From Clostridioides difficile ATCC 9689 = DSM 1296 (GTDB lineage: Bacteria; Bacillota; Clostridia; Peptostreptococcales; Peptostreptococcaceae): a DNA stretch of 64,000 nucleotides. The notes under the pieces are model-generated. The model worked only from the letters and a program-made list of their open reading frames with translations. It made no database searches and had not been told where the DNA came from. A program made the position numbers and the translations under genes. Shown here in pieces: positions 54,811-63,870 of the stretch (the stretch's first letter is position 1; the number at the start of each line of letters is the position of its first letter). The stretch is taken from positions 620,001-684,000 of the forward strand of contig NZ_CP011968.1 in assembly GCF_001077535.1 (NCBI RefSeq), given 5' to 3'.

Positions 54811-54935
54811 TATATTTTTGGGTGACATTATTTATTTTTTTATTAAATTAGGATAGAATATTAATTATTGAGATGTTAAATTGGATTTATTTTGTATGAA
54901 ATTAAGTGTTGATATATTAGATTTAGTTTGTAGGG

Positions 54936-54976
54936 AAGTGTGTAAATAGATAAGAATCTATTGCACACTTTTTTAT
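54936..54976 (+). terminator. Terminator after the DegV gene
   Basis: AAGTGTGTAAATAGAT (54936-54951) pairs with ATCTATTGCACACTT (54956-54970), followed by TTTTTTAT. Confidence 0.85.
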
Positions 54977-55033
54977 AGTAAGATTTATTAAAAAAATTTC
55001 AAAATGTACTTGTAAATTGTATATAAAAAAATT

Positions 55034-55186
55034 GTAAATAGGATGTAAAAGTAAATAGGATGTAAAAGTAAATAGGATGTAAAAGTAAATAGGATGTAAA
55101 AGTAAATAGGATGTAAAAGTAAATAGGATGTAAAAGTAAATAGGATGTAAAAGTAAGTAGGATGTAAAAATAAATAGGATATAAAA
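55034..55186. repeat. 17-bp tandem repeat, nine copies
   Basis: GTAAATAGGATGTAAAA repeats seven times exactly, with two variant copies at the right end. It ends 30 bases before the first BMP gene start and lies inside its probable promoter or leader region. No gene is seen in 54811-55216. Confidence 0.95.
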
Positions 55187-55216
55187 ATATCGTAAATGTA
55201 TGAGGAGTGAAATTTA

Positions 55217-56221
55217 ATGCGTTTCAAAAGAATATTGATATTGATGTTAACTGTAGCAATGATAGCTGGAATGTTGGTTGGGTGTGCTAATAACCCAAGC
55301 AATAATCCTAGCTCTAGCAAAGATAATAAAAGTGATATAAGCGATAAAAGTAATTCAAAAAAATCTGTATCAATGATACTAGATATTGAAGGAACAAATA
55401 ATGAAGCTATGAATAATTCAGCTTTATTAGCATTAAACAATGCTCAAAAGAAACTTAATATAGATACAAACAAAGTGGAATCAGATGATTCCTCAACTTT
55501 TTCTAATAGTATAGATATTTTATGTAATGACAATTACGATTTAATTATAGCTGTAGGAGCTAGATTTGCAAAACCATTGGAGATGGTAGCCAAGAAATAT
55601 CCAAAGCAACAATTTGCAATTATAGACTATGAGTATGACAAGCAACCTTCTAATATAACTTCAATTTCTTATGAAGATAATAAATCTGGATATCTAGCTG
55701 GATTAATTGCTGGAAAAATGACTGAAAGCGATAAGGTTGGTTTTATAGGAGGAATAAAGAGCTCTAGTAGGGATAAATTTGAATCAGGTTTTAGAGAGGG
55801 TGTTAAATTTTCTAATAGTAGTATAAAGGATATTTCAGTTGAGTATGCAGATGTTTTTAAAGATAGCAAATCAGTAGAATCTATAGCTAAAAAAATGATG
55901 GATAATGGAGTGGATATTATTTTTTCTACTACTGAAGATGATTCAAAAGCTGTAATAGATGCAGTAAGGGCAAAAAATAAAAAAGTTATAGCAACGAATA
56001 AAGACCAACATGAGTTAGCTCCAGAAAATGTTATAAGTTCTATTGTAAAAGATTTTGAGAATCCTACTTATAATCTGATACAAAGTTTTGTAAAAGGAAA
56101 TTATAAAGGCGGAAAAGTTATAGAAAACACAGTTAAGTCTGGAAGTACTGGGCTTGCCCAAAATAGTTCTCAAAATATTCCTCCAGATGTGTTAGAATAT
56201 GTTAATAAGAACAATAAATAA
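55217..56221 (+). CDS. BMP-family substrate-binding lipoprotein
   Basis: The 334-residue protein has a lipoprotein signal with LVGC (Cys about residue 23) and a Ser/Asn/Lys-rich linker. The body is a periplasmic-binding fold of the basic membrane protein (BMP/Med/PnrA) family: LIIAVGARFAKPL, YLAGLIAGKMT, VGFIGGIKSSSRDKFESGF and the helix-strand repeats. Such proteins bind nucleosides for ABC import, but no ATPase or permease gene is adjacent. GAGGAGTG precedes the start. A paralogue follows. Confidence 0.85.
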   Translation: MRFKRILILMLTVAMIAGMLVGCANNPSNNPSSSKDNKSDISDKSNSKKSVSMILDIEGTNNEAMNNSALLALNNAQKKLNIDTNKVESDDSSTFSNSIDILCNDNYDLIIAVGARFAKPLEMVAKKYPKQQFAIIDYEYDKQPSNITSISYEDNKSGYLAGLIAGKMTESDKVGFIGGIKSSSRDKFESGFREGVKFSNSSIKDISVEYADVFKDSKSVESIAKKMMDNGVDIIFSTTEDDSKAVIDAVRAKNKKVIATNKDQHELAPENVISSIVKDFENPTYNLIQSFVKGNYKGGKVIENTVKSGSTGLAQNSSQNIPPDVLEYVNKNNK

Positions 56222-56346
56222 TCTACTATAATATCCAAGAATACTTATGACTTTAGTTATGAGGTGAATTGGATGTTATAATAGACATATATAGAAAGAC
56301 ATATGCAGAGGTAGGTCAGACCTATCTAAATCAGGGAGTGAATTTT

Positions 56347-57459
56347 GTGAAAATAAAAAGGATATTGATGGCTTGCTTTGTAGTAGTTTTTACAATTTTT
56401 ATATTAGCTATATGTAATTTTGATTTTGGATTTGATAAAGTAAATAAGAATAATTCTAATATAGATAGTGCTGAATCGAAACAGAATGAGTCTAAAAGTT
56501 TGCCAACTTCAGCAGAAAAGGATAAATCAAATAGCAAAAGTAAGAATAAAGAAGATGACACAGAAGATGATTCATATGTAAGAAAAACTATTGGAGTATT
56601 GTTAGATACCGAAAACTTAAATAACGAATCATATAATAACAATGTACTATCAGCCTTAAAAAGGGCTGACGAAGATTTTGATGTTAGGATAAAACTTGAA
56701 AAACCAAAGACTTCTAAAAGTTTTAAAGAGAGTATAGAAAAACTGCATAAGTATGAACCAGATTTGATAATAGCAGTTGGAGCCAGATTTGCAGAGCCAA
56801 TTAAAGAAGCTGCTACTAAATATCCCAAACAGCAATTTGCAATAGTTGACTATACTTATAAAGTTCAGCCAGCTAATGTAATTTCTGTATCATTTCAAGA
56901 TAATGTTACTGGATATTTAGCAGGACTTATTGCAGGTAAAATGACTGATACTGGGAAAGTCGGTTTTATAGGAGGAGTTGAGGGTTCTAGTAGAGATAAG
57001 TATGAATCTGGATTTAGAAAGGGGCTTAAAACTTCAAATAAAGATGCTGAGTTACTAGTTAAGTATTCAAATATATTTGAAAACCCTGAATCAGCTAGAA
57101 CTATTGCAAAGGAAATGAGAGATTCTGATAGAGATGTTGTATTTTCAGCTACAGAAGATGATAGTAAAAGAGCTATTCAGGTAGCAAGAGAAAATGGTGG
57201 TAAAGTTATAGCTATTAATAAAGACCAATACGATATGGCTCCAGATAATGTAATAAGTTCAATTATAAAAGATGTAGAACAACCTGTATATGAACTGATA
57301 AAGAACGTTGCAAAAGATGGTTTTAAGGGAAGTAAAGTAATGGAATTTAAAATAAAAGATGGAGAACTTGGCTTGACTTCAAAGAGCAGTAGAAATATAC
57401 CACCAGATGTTTTGGAATACATAAAAAAAGAGTATAACAAAGTGAAAGATACATATTAA
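56347..57459 (+). CDS. BMP-family paralogue with transmembrane anchor
   Basis: About 370 residues from GTG 56347, chosen because GGGAGTG lies six bases ahead; the frame stays open upstream to 56269. The N-terminus is a hydrophobic helix ending ILAICNF. The Cys is not preceded by the small residue a lipobox needs, so this copy is probably membrane-anchored and not a lipoprotein. A charged linker (about 45-85) leads to a binding domain closely similar to the first copy (LIIAVGARFAEPI, YLAGLIAGKMTDTGKVGFIG, SSRDKYESGF). The tandem arrangement indicates gene duplication with divergence of the anchor. Confidence 0.82.
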   Translation: MKIKRILMACFVVVFTIFILAICNFDFGFDKVNKNNSNIDSAESKQNESKSLPTSAEKDKSNSKSKNKEDDTEDDSYVRKTIGVLLDTENLNNESYNNNVLSALKRADEDFDVRIKLEKPKTSKSFKESIEKLHKYEPDLIIAVGARFAEPIKEAATKYPKQQFAIVDYTYKVQPANVISVSFQDNVTGYLAGLIAGKMTDTGKVGFIGGVEGSSRDKYESGFRKGLKTSNKDAELLVKYSNIFENPESARTIAKEMRDSDRDVVFSATEDDSKRAIQVARENGGKVIAINKDQYDMAPDNVISSIIKDVEQPVYELIKNVAKDGFKGSKVMEFKIKDGELGLTSKSSRNIPPDVLEYIKKEYNKVKDTY

Positions 57460-57481
57460 TTATTGAGTAGAAGATTATAAA

Positions 57482-57840
57482 AATATACTGATTAAGTTTA
57501 GATTGGTGATAAAAGGATATATTTATTAAATTTGTGCTAACTGTACAAAATATATTGATTAAGTTTAGATTAGTGATAAAAAGATATATTTATTAAATTT
57601 GTGTTAACAGTATGGAATATACTGATTAAGTTTAGATTGGTGATAAAAGGATATATTTATTAAATTTAGTCTAACTGTACAAAATATATTGATTGAGTTT
57701 AGATTAGCAATAAAAAGATATATTTATTAAATTTGTGCTAACTGTACAAAATATATTGATTAAGTTTAGATTAGTGATAAAAGGATATATTTATTAAATT
57801 TGTGCTAACTGTACAAAACTATACTAATTAAGCTTAGATT
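57482..57840. repeat. Intergenic tandem repeat, period about 67 bp, five to six copies
   Basis: The unit contains ATACTGATTAAGTTTAGATT, GTGATAAAAGGATATATTTA and TTTGTGCTAACTGTACAAAA. Starts at about 57483 and 57550 are 67 bases apart. It fills the gap after the second BMP gene. Confidence 0.9.
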
Positions 57841-57862
57841 AACTATATAAAATTATAACAAT

Positions 57863-57905
57863 AAGTGTGTGGGCAGAAAAATTCTGCTACACACTTTATT
57901 TATAT
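57863..57905 (+). terminator. Terminator after the BMP pair
   Basis: AAGTGTGTGGGCAGAA pairs, with a bulge, with TTCTGCTACACACTT (57863-57896), followed by TATTTATATT. The outer stem resembles the terminator at 54936. Confidence 0.75.
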
Positions 57906-57947
57906 TCACATAAAAAATTTATCAAAAAAAAGAAAAAGGAGTAAAAA

Positions 57948-58709
57948 ATGGAATTTACAAGAGAACCATTTATACTAGATGACGATTTGTGTCTAGCTTT
58001 GGTGGACAAAAGAATTAGTTATCTAATGGAAAATGAATTAAAATTAAGAAATATAGAGATAATAAAAACAATAGAATGTAAAGAATTATATGAAAGCATA
58101 AAATATCACCCGGATATATGTATTTGTAATTTAGGAAAAGGAGATATAATTGTTGCGCCGAATGTATATAATCAATACAAAGAGTTATTAAGTAGATATA
58201 AATTTAATATAATTAAGGGAGAAGCTAATTTATTAAATAGATACCCTTATGATATACCTTACAATATTGCGATAGTTGGTGACTATGCTATACACAATTT
58301 TAAGTATACTGACAAAGCAATATTAGATTATATTGAAAATAATAAACTTAAAAAGATAAATATAGAGCAGGGCTATTCTAAATGCTCAATCTGTATAGTA
58401 GATAGAACGTCTATAATAACATCAGATAAAGGTATTTGGAAAAGTATGAAGAATACAGAAATAGAGTGTTTATTGATAGAAAAAGGTCACATAAATTTAT
58501 TTGAGATGAATTATGGATTTATAGGTGGATGTACAGGGTTGATTTCTAAGGATAAACTAGCTTTTTGTGGAGATGTTAAAAAACATCCTGACTATGAACG
58601 TATAAAAAGTTTTGTAGAAAGTAAAAACAAGGAGATAGTTACACTTAGCTGTGAAAATTTACTAGATATAGGTTCTATAGTTCCTCTCATGACAAGAAAG
58701 GAGCGATAA
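57948..58709 (+). CDS. DUF6873-like GME-fold protein
   Basis: The 253-residue protein resembles the DUF6873 group with the guanidine-modifying-enzyme (pentein) fold: PDICICNLGKGDIIVAPNVY, YNIAIVGDYAIHN, CSICIVDRTSIITSDKGIW, YGFIGGCTGLISKDKLAF and CGDVKKHPDYERI. The GCTG segment near the C-terminus could hold a catalytic Cys as in other penteins, but the Asp/His partners are not obvious to me. AAAAGGAG precedes the start. It is followed after two bases by ytxC, pointing to co-expression and possibly a sporulation link. Confidence 0.72.
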   Translation: MEFTREPFILDDDLCLALVDKRISYLMENELKLRNIEIIKTIECKELYESIKYHPDICICNLGKGDIIVAPNVYNQYKELLSRYKFNIIKGEANLLNRYPYDIPYNIAIVGDYAIHNFKYTDKAILDYIENNKLKKINIEQGYSKCSICIVDRTSIITSDKGIWKSMKNTEIECLLIEKGHINLFEMNYGFIGGCTGLISKDKLAFCGDVKKHPDYERIKSFVESKNKEIVTLSCENLLDIGSIVPLMTRKER

Positions 58710-58711
58710 CT

Positions 58712-59530
58712 TTGGTTGAGAAGGATAATATTTCTTCCATGAAATTTTTGAGGAATAATAATGTAAACGATAGATTAATATATACGAATGACATTGTAGA
58801 AGTAGTGATAGATTCTGCAAAGCAAGAAGTGTTAAATAAAAAAATACTTAATGGTACTAAAGCTGAACAAAGAGCTTTAAATATTGATGAGATATCAACG
58901 GAAATAACTAGTATGATAATAAGTATAATGAAAGAGAAACTTTTGAAAGAATACATTCTAAAATGCTATGGGCGTACATATCCTGAAGATAAAAATAATA
59001 TATACATATATTCACTGAACATATTTGCTAAAAAAGAGATTTTTATGAGAGAAACAGTATTTACTAGGGTGAGAAATTATATAGAAGAAAATGATTTTAT
59101 AAATGTAGAAGGTTTTATTAGATTTAGAATGAGAGAATTTATGAAATATATTTCTGCTATAGGTGATATTGCAGTTGAGGAGTATTTAATAAAGAAAGAC
59201 CAAGATGAATTTATAAGAGTTTTAAAATACTTTATAGATACTCAAGAAGAAAAGATTGATTTGCTTAAAGTTCATATAATGGAAGATAATACATTTGTTT
59301 TATACGATAAAAATGGAAATAAGATAGACAGTATAGATGATGAAGAAATTATAAATATGGTAATAAGAGAAAATTTAAATTATGAGGACTTTTTAATAAG
59401 TACCTTATTAACTCTATGTCCCAAAAAAATAGAAATATTGGATTTGTTAAATAATAATTGCTCAAAGGAAATTATAGATACTGTAGAAGCAATTTTTGAA
59501 AATAAAGTTAGTATAATTATGGAAAACTAG
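58712..59530 (+). CDS. ytxC: Putative sporulation protein YtxC
   Basis: The 272-residue protein starts with TTG (58712), with AAAGGAGCG about ten bases upstream inside the end of the previous gene, so the two are translationally coupled. It has the YtxC pattern: a helical N-terminal half, YIEENDFINVEGFIRFRM and a C-terminal LISTLLTLCPKKIEI segment. YtxC also lies close to thrS in Bacillus, which supports the call. Its biochemical role is unknown. No transmembrane segment is seen. Confidence 0.8.
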   Translation: MVEKDNISSMKFLRNNNVNDRLIYTNDIVEVVIDSAKQEVLNKKILNGTKAEQRALNIDEISTEITSMIISIMKEKLLKEYILKCYGRTYPEDKNNIYIYSLNIFAKKEIFMRETVFTRVRNYIEENDFINVEGFIRFRMREFMKYISAIGDIAVEEYLIKKDQDEFIRVLKYFIDTQEEKIDLLKVHIMEDNTFVLYDKNGNKIDSIDDEEIINMVIRENLNYEDFLISTLLTLCPKKIEILDLLNNNCSKEIIDTVEAIFENKVSIIMEN

Positions 59531-59709
59531 AATCTAAGCATATAAAAGCTATCCATATAAAATTAAAAAAATTCTTTTTAAATCGACACAAAAGACTTAT
59601 AATTGTATATAAAGCTATAGTATAACTAGAATTATTAAGTATAAAGAATATCTACTTGATTAATACAATATAGCTGGCAAATATACAATTGATAAGGAGT
59701 AATTTTATA

Positions 59710-60312
59710 ATGGATAATTTAATTAGGATACTGATATTAGCTGTTATTGGTGGATTTATAGGTTATGTTACGAATGTAGTTGCTATAAGACTGATATTTA
59801 GACCAATAAAGCCTATTAAAATACCTATTTTAAATATAGAAATAGTAGGTCTTATACCAAAGAGAAGAGCAGAAATAGCAGCAAATGTAGGAGAAATAAT
59901 TCAAGAAGAATTTCTTTCTATGGACGAAATACTTGCAAATATCATTACTGACGAAGATAAGGAAGAAGTTGTAAGATACATAAAAGCAAGGGTAAAAATT
60001 ATAATACATGAGAAAGTTTCATTTATCCCGAGTGGTATAAAAAACATGATACAAGATTATCTAGGAGAGATAATTGAGTCTGAAGTTAAGCAAAGTATAG
60101 ATGAATTGAGTAAAAATATAATAAATAAAGCAAATGAACGTATAGATATACAAAAAATGGTCGAAGATAAGATTAATGAACTAGATTTATATGAATTGGA
60201 AGAGATAATAATAAGAATAGCTAAGAAAGAATTAAAACATATAGAGTTTTTGGGGCTTGTCTTAGGGTTTTTAATAGGTATAGCTCAAGGGTTAATTACT
60301 ATGTTTATTTAA
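59710..60312 (+). CDS. DUF445-family membrane protein
   Basis: The 200-residue protein has an N-terminal hydrophobic segment with GGFIGYVTNVVAIRLIFRP, the hallmark of DUF445 proteins. A long charged amphipathic middle follows (about 65-175), then a C-terminal hydrophobic helix (LGLVLGFLIGIAQGLI). ATG 59710 is used, with AAGGAG ten bases ahead; the frame is open upstream to 59689. It is about half the length of the larger YheB-type members. The function is unknown. Confidence 0.82.
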   Translation: MDNLIRILILAVIGGFIGYVTNVVAIRLIFRPIKPIKIPILNIEIVGLIPKRRAEIAANVGEIIQEEFLSMDEILANIITDEDKEEVVRYIKARVKIIIHEKVSFIPSGIKNMIQDYLGEIIESEVKQSIDELSKNIINKANERIDIQKMVEDKINELDLYELEEIIIRIAKKELKHIEFLGLVLGFLIGIAQGLITMFI

Positions 60313-60344
60313 ATATATGAGAAGTAGCATTTATTTAAGTACTA

Positions 60345-60560
60345 ATTATATTTACCTATTTGAGTGAATTACTTATTAATAGCATTTAGATATTAATTGT
60401 ATTTACCTATTTGAGTGAATTACTTATTAATAGCATTTACCTATTTGAGTGAATTACTTATTAATAGCATTTAGATATTAATTGTATTTACCTATTTGAG
60501 TGAATTACTTATTAATAGCATTTATTTATTTGATTGTGTTACTTATTAATAGTATTTACT
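60345..60560. repeat. Intergenic tandem repeat of TATTTACCTATTTGAGTGAATTACTTATTAATAG type
   Basis: Four clear copies of ACCTATTTGAGTGAATTACT plus decayed outer ones, separated alternately by short and long spacers. No gene is seen between the DUF445 gene and the T-box. Confidence 0.85.
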
Positions 60561-60837
60561 GTACTACTTATTAACTATATTAAGTATTGATTGTATTTAA
60601 GTATACAAAACCTAAAAAGAGTACAAAAATTAGAAGTTAGTTTTAATAAAAATTAGTTTTAGTATTTATCTAGTCATATCTATCATGCATGTGGATACGT
60701 TTTAAAAATTTTAAATTTATGAAAATATTATAATATCACTATAAATCAAGAGATTAATTTAATATAAAAATATAAGAATATTGGTTTACAGCTGATTGAG
60801 ATGAAAAATAATGGGTAATTAATATATTACATTAATG

Positions 60838-60866
60838 TTGATTGATGTATAACTATCTGTTATAAT
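60838..60866 (+). promoter_or_regulatory. Sigma-A promoter of thrS
   Basis: TTGATT (60838-60843), a 17-base spacer and TATAAT (60861-60866). Transcription would start about ten bases before the T-box element. Confidence 0.75.
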
Positions 60867-60879
60867 GAAAATATATTAA

Positions 60880-61140
60880 AAATCATAGTGTTGAAGAGGA
60901 AGAGTAGAGTAGAAACCATTCTCAGAGAATTTGGGTCTATGGCTGAGAGCCCATGTAATAGGTCTATTTGAAAACTACCTTGGAGCTGAGCTTATTAGCA
61001 GTATTTGTATTTGTACTATACGTGAAAGTGCTCGGGTGACGACCTTATAGTCATCAAGAGGGTTGTATATACTTGTATACGCCAACTTGGGTGGAACCGC
61101 GAATTAATATCGTCCCAAACATATTTGGGGCGATTTTTTA
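60880..61140 (+). promoter_or_regulatory. T-box riboswitch for threonine
   Basis: Stem I contains AGAGTAGAAACC, the GA-rich loop and GGCTGAGAGCCC. The likely specifier is ACC at 60977-60979 within AAAACTACCTTGG. The conserved T-box sequence GGGTGGAACCGCG is at 61089-61101. The competing terminator pairs ATCGTCCCAAA (61109) with TTTGGGGCGAT, followed by TTTTTTA. Uncharged tRNA-Thr pairing with the specifier and with TGGA of the bulge would stabilise the antiterminator and switch on thrS. Confidence 0.95.
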
Positions 61141-61183
61141 TTACAAAAAATCTAAAAATTATTTCAATAAGGAGGAAAAAATA

Positions 61184-63103
61184 ATGATTAAAGTTGCTTT
61201 AAAAGATGGCTCAATAAAAGAATTTGAAAATGCTATTTCTGTTATGGATGTAGCTAAATCCATTAGTGAAGGATTAGCTAGAAATGTGGTAGCAGCGTCT
61301 GTGAACGGAGAGGTTGTAGGTCTGGACCACATTATAGATACTGATTGTGACTTGAATTTATTTAAGTTTGAAGATAAAGAAGGTAAGGAAGTTTTTAGAC
61401 ATACATCAGCGCATATATTAGCTCAAGCTATAAAAAGACTTTACCCAGAAGCAAAGCTTGCTATAGGACCAAGTATAGAAAATGGATTCTACTATGATAT
61501 AGATTTAGACCATAGATTAGTTCCAGAGGACCTAGAGAAAATAGAAGCTGAAATGAAAAAAATAGCTAAAGAAGATTTAAAAATAGAAAGATTTGAACTT
61601 CCTAGAAATGAAGCTTTAGAGCTTATGAAAGAACAAGGAGAAGACTATAAGGTAGAACTTATATCTGATTTACCTGAAAGTGAAATAATATCTTTCTACA
61701 AGCAAGGTGATTTTACTGATTTATGTAGAGGACCACATTTACCATCTACTAAAAAGGTAAAAGCTGTTAAATTACAAAGTGTAGCAGGTGCATATTGGCG
61801 TGGTGACGAAAATAATAAGATGCTTCAAAGAATATATGGAACTTCTTTTGAGAAAAACAAAGACTTAGAAGAGTACTTACATTTACTAGAAGAAGCTAAA
61901 AAGAGAGACCACAGAAAATTAGGTAAAGAATTAGGATTATTTATGATACCTGAAGAAGGTCCAGGATTCCCTATGTTTTTACCAAAAGGTATGGAACTTA
62001 AAAATGAATTATTAAAATTCTGGAGAGAAATACACAGAAAAGCTGGATATATTGAGATAGAATCTCCAATCATATTAAATAGAAAATTATGGGAGACTTC
62101 AGGACACTGGTATCATTACAAAGAAAATATGTATACAGTTAAAATAGATGATGAGGATTATGCTATAAAACCTATGAACTGTCCTGGTGGATTAATTTAC
62201 TATAACTCTCAACTACATTCATATAGAGATTTCCCAATGAGAGTTGCAGAGCTTGGTAGAGTTCATAGACATGAGTTATCTGGTGCATTACAAGGATTAA
62301 TGAGAGTTAGAGCATTTACTCAAGACGATTCACATATATTCATGTTACCAGAGCAAATTAAGGACGAAATAAAAGGAGTAGCTAACTTAATAGATGGTAT
62401 CTACAAAACTTTTGGATTTGAATATAATTTAGAATTATCTACAAGACCAGAGAACTCTATGGGAAGCGACGAAGAGTGGGAAGCAGCAGAAAATGGATTA
62501 AGAGAAGCTTTAGAAGAGTTAGGTCTACCATATACTATTAATGAGGGTGATGGAGCATTCTATGGTCCTAAGATAGACTTCCATCTAAAAGATTGTTTAG
62601 GAAGAACTTGGCAATGTGGTACTATCCAATTAGATATGCAACTTCCAAGACAATTTGATAATACTTATATTGGTCAAGATGGTGAAAAGCATAGACCAGT
62701 TATGATTCATAGGGTTGCTTTTGGTAGTATAGAAAGATTTATAGGTATATTAATAGAGCATTATGCTGGTAAATTCCCAGTTTGGTTATCTCCAACTCAA
62801 GTTAAGATACTTCCTATATCTGATAAATTTATGGATTATGCAAATGAAGTTAAGAAAGAGTTATTTGATAAGGGTATAAGAGTTGAATTAGATGATAGAG
62901 CTGAAAAAATTGGATTTAAGATAAGAGAAGCTCAGCTTGAAAAAGTGCCATACATGTTAATAGTAGGTGAAAAAGAAGTAGCTGATAATAATGTTTCTGT
63001 TAGATCAAGAGATAAAGGTGAAATAGGTAGTATTAAATTAGATGAATTTATAGCTAGTATTTCAAAAGAAATTGAATCAAGAGAAAGTATTATTCAAGAC
63101 TAA
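61184..63103 (+). CDS. thrS: Threonyl-tRNA synthetase
   Basis: The 639-residue class II synthetase has, in order, a TGS domain (about 1-62), the editing/SAD domain (about 65-225), the catalytic core and the anticodon-binding domain (about 540-639). The TGS has SIKEFENAISVMDVAKSI, the SAD has RHTSAHILAQAIKRLYPEA, and the core has MNCPGG, RVAELGRVHRHELSGALQGL and HRVAFGSIERFIG. The zinc ligands Cys, His and His are in place. ATG 61184 follows AAGGAGG; the open frame further upstream runs through the T-box and is not coding. Expression is controlled by the threonine T-box. A terminator follows at 63210. Confidence 0.97.
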   Translation: MIKVALKDGSIKEFENAISVMDVAKSISEGLARNVVAASVNGEVVGLDHIIDTDCDLNLFKFEDKEGKEVFRHTSAHILAQAIKRLYPEAKLAIGPSIENGFYYDIDLDHRLVPEDLEKIEAEMKKIAKEDLKIERFELPRNEALELMKEQGEDYKVELISDLPESEIISFYKQGDFTDLCRGPHLPSTKKVKAVKLQSVAGAYWRGDENNKMLQRIYGTSFEKNKDLEEYLHLLEEAKKRDHRKLGKELGLFMIPEEGPGFPMFLPKGMELKNELLKFWREIHRKAGYIEIESPIILNRKLWETSGHWYHYKENMYTVKIDDEDYAIKPMNCPGGLIYYNSQLHSYRDFPMRVAELGRVHRHELSGALQGLMRVRAFTQDDSHIFMLPEQIKDEIKGVANLIDGIYKTFGFEYNLELSTRPENSMGSDEEWEAAENGLREALEELGLPYTINEGDGAFYGPKIDFHLKDCLGRTWQCGTIQLDMQLPRQFDNTYIGQDGEKHRPVMIHRVAFGSIERFIGILIEHYAGKFPVWLSPTQVKILPISDKFMDYANEVKKELFDKGIRVELDDRAEKIGFKIREAQLEKVPYMLIVGEKEVADNNVSVRSRDKGEIGSIKLDEFIASISKEIESRESIIQD

Positions 63104-63209
63104 TATATATTATTTTAGTAGCTAAGATATTGTTATATAAGATAAGTTTAATCAATATGTTGATATGTTGATGCATAGTGATTAAATTTATGAAAAGATG
63201 AGTATAATT

Positions 63210-63258
63210 AGAGGTACAGTTAATCATATTTTTATGATTAATGTACCTCTAGTTTTTT
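63210..63258 (+). terminator. Terminator after thrS
   Basis: AGAGGTACAGTTAATCAT (63210-63227) pairs with ATGATTAATGTACCTCT (63234-63250) with one bulge, followed by AGTTTTTT. Confidence 0.9.
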
Positions 63259-63870
63259 GTATGGTAGATTTATTAATAAATATATCATAGAAGTGTTTTG
63301 AACAAGGAAATATTTATGTGCATTCTTTAAATAAAAGTTTATTTTTTGAGTGATAATTAAGTGCTTGTTGGTAAGGTTATGGCTGTAAAAATCATAACTT
63401 TATTTTCATATTTGTTCCATTTTCATAAAAATTATTATACCTTTAAGAAAATTTCTTAATCCTCTTGAAATATTTCCTTTTTAGTCTAAAGTTAAATTTC
63501 TTTCTTCAAAATGAATATTTAAATGAACTAAAATTTAAGTACATTTTCTAATCTTATGAGTCTATTTTTCATAGATAATTGCCCTATAATAGAAGAATCT
63601 ATGTTGGTGCTATGTGGTGACAATAACAGCATTGTCAGTGATTAATTAATGCTTTATAAATGATTAATTAGTGTTTTATGTTATTTTTGGACTTACCCTC
63701 TATACATAGATTAATTTATTTAACTTTAGATAGAGAGAGAATGTCAAGTACATACACAGACATTAGAGTTTAAGAAAGTGTTTATGGAGCAAGAACTTTT
63801 AAAAGAGGTAGTGACTTAGTTTAATTTCAAGAAATGATAAATACAAAAGAGGAAAAAGAGAGGTGTTGAA
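63259..63870. other. Gene-free region before the right-end gene
   Basis: No gene is seen. There is a short duplication of TGATTAATTAATGCTTTATAA at about 63640-63680 and a purine-rich stretch, with AGAGGTG just before the next ATG. I could not identify a riboswitch or a clear promoter. Confidence 0.4.

Noticed and set aside
54988-55440. Leftward repeat-containing membrane ORF opposite the 17-bp array
   Set aside because: It is an antisense reading of the tandem repeat and of the start of the BMP gene; composition and lack of a ribosome site argue against coding.
61073-61183. N-terminal extension of ThrS encoded by the T-box
   Set aside because: The frame is open by chance through the T-box terminator. 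The true start has AAGGAGG at 61184 and matches the family N-terminus.
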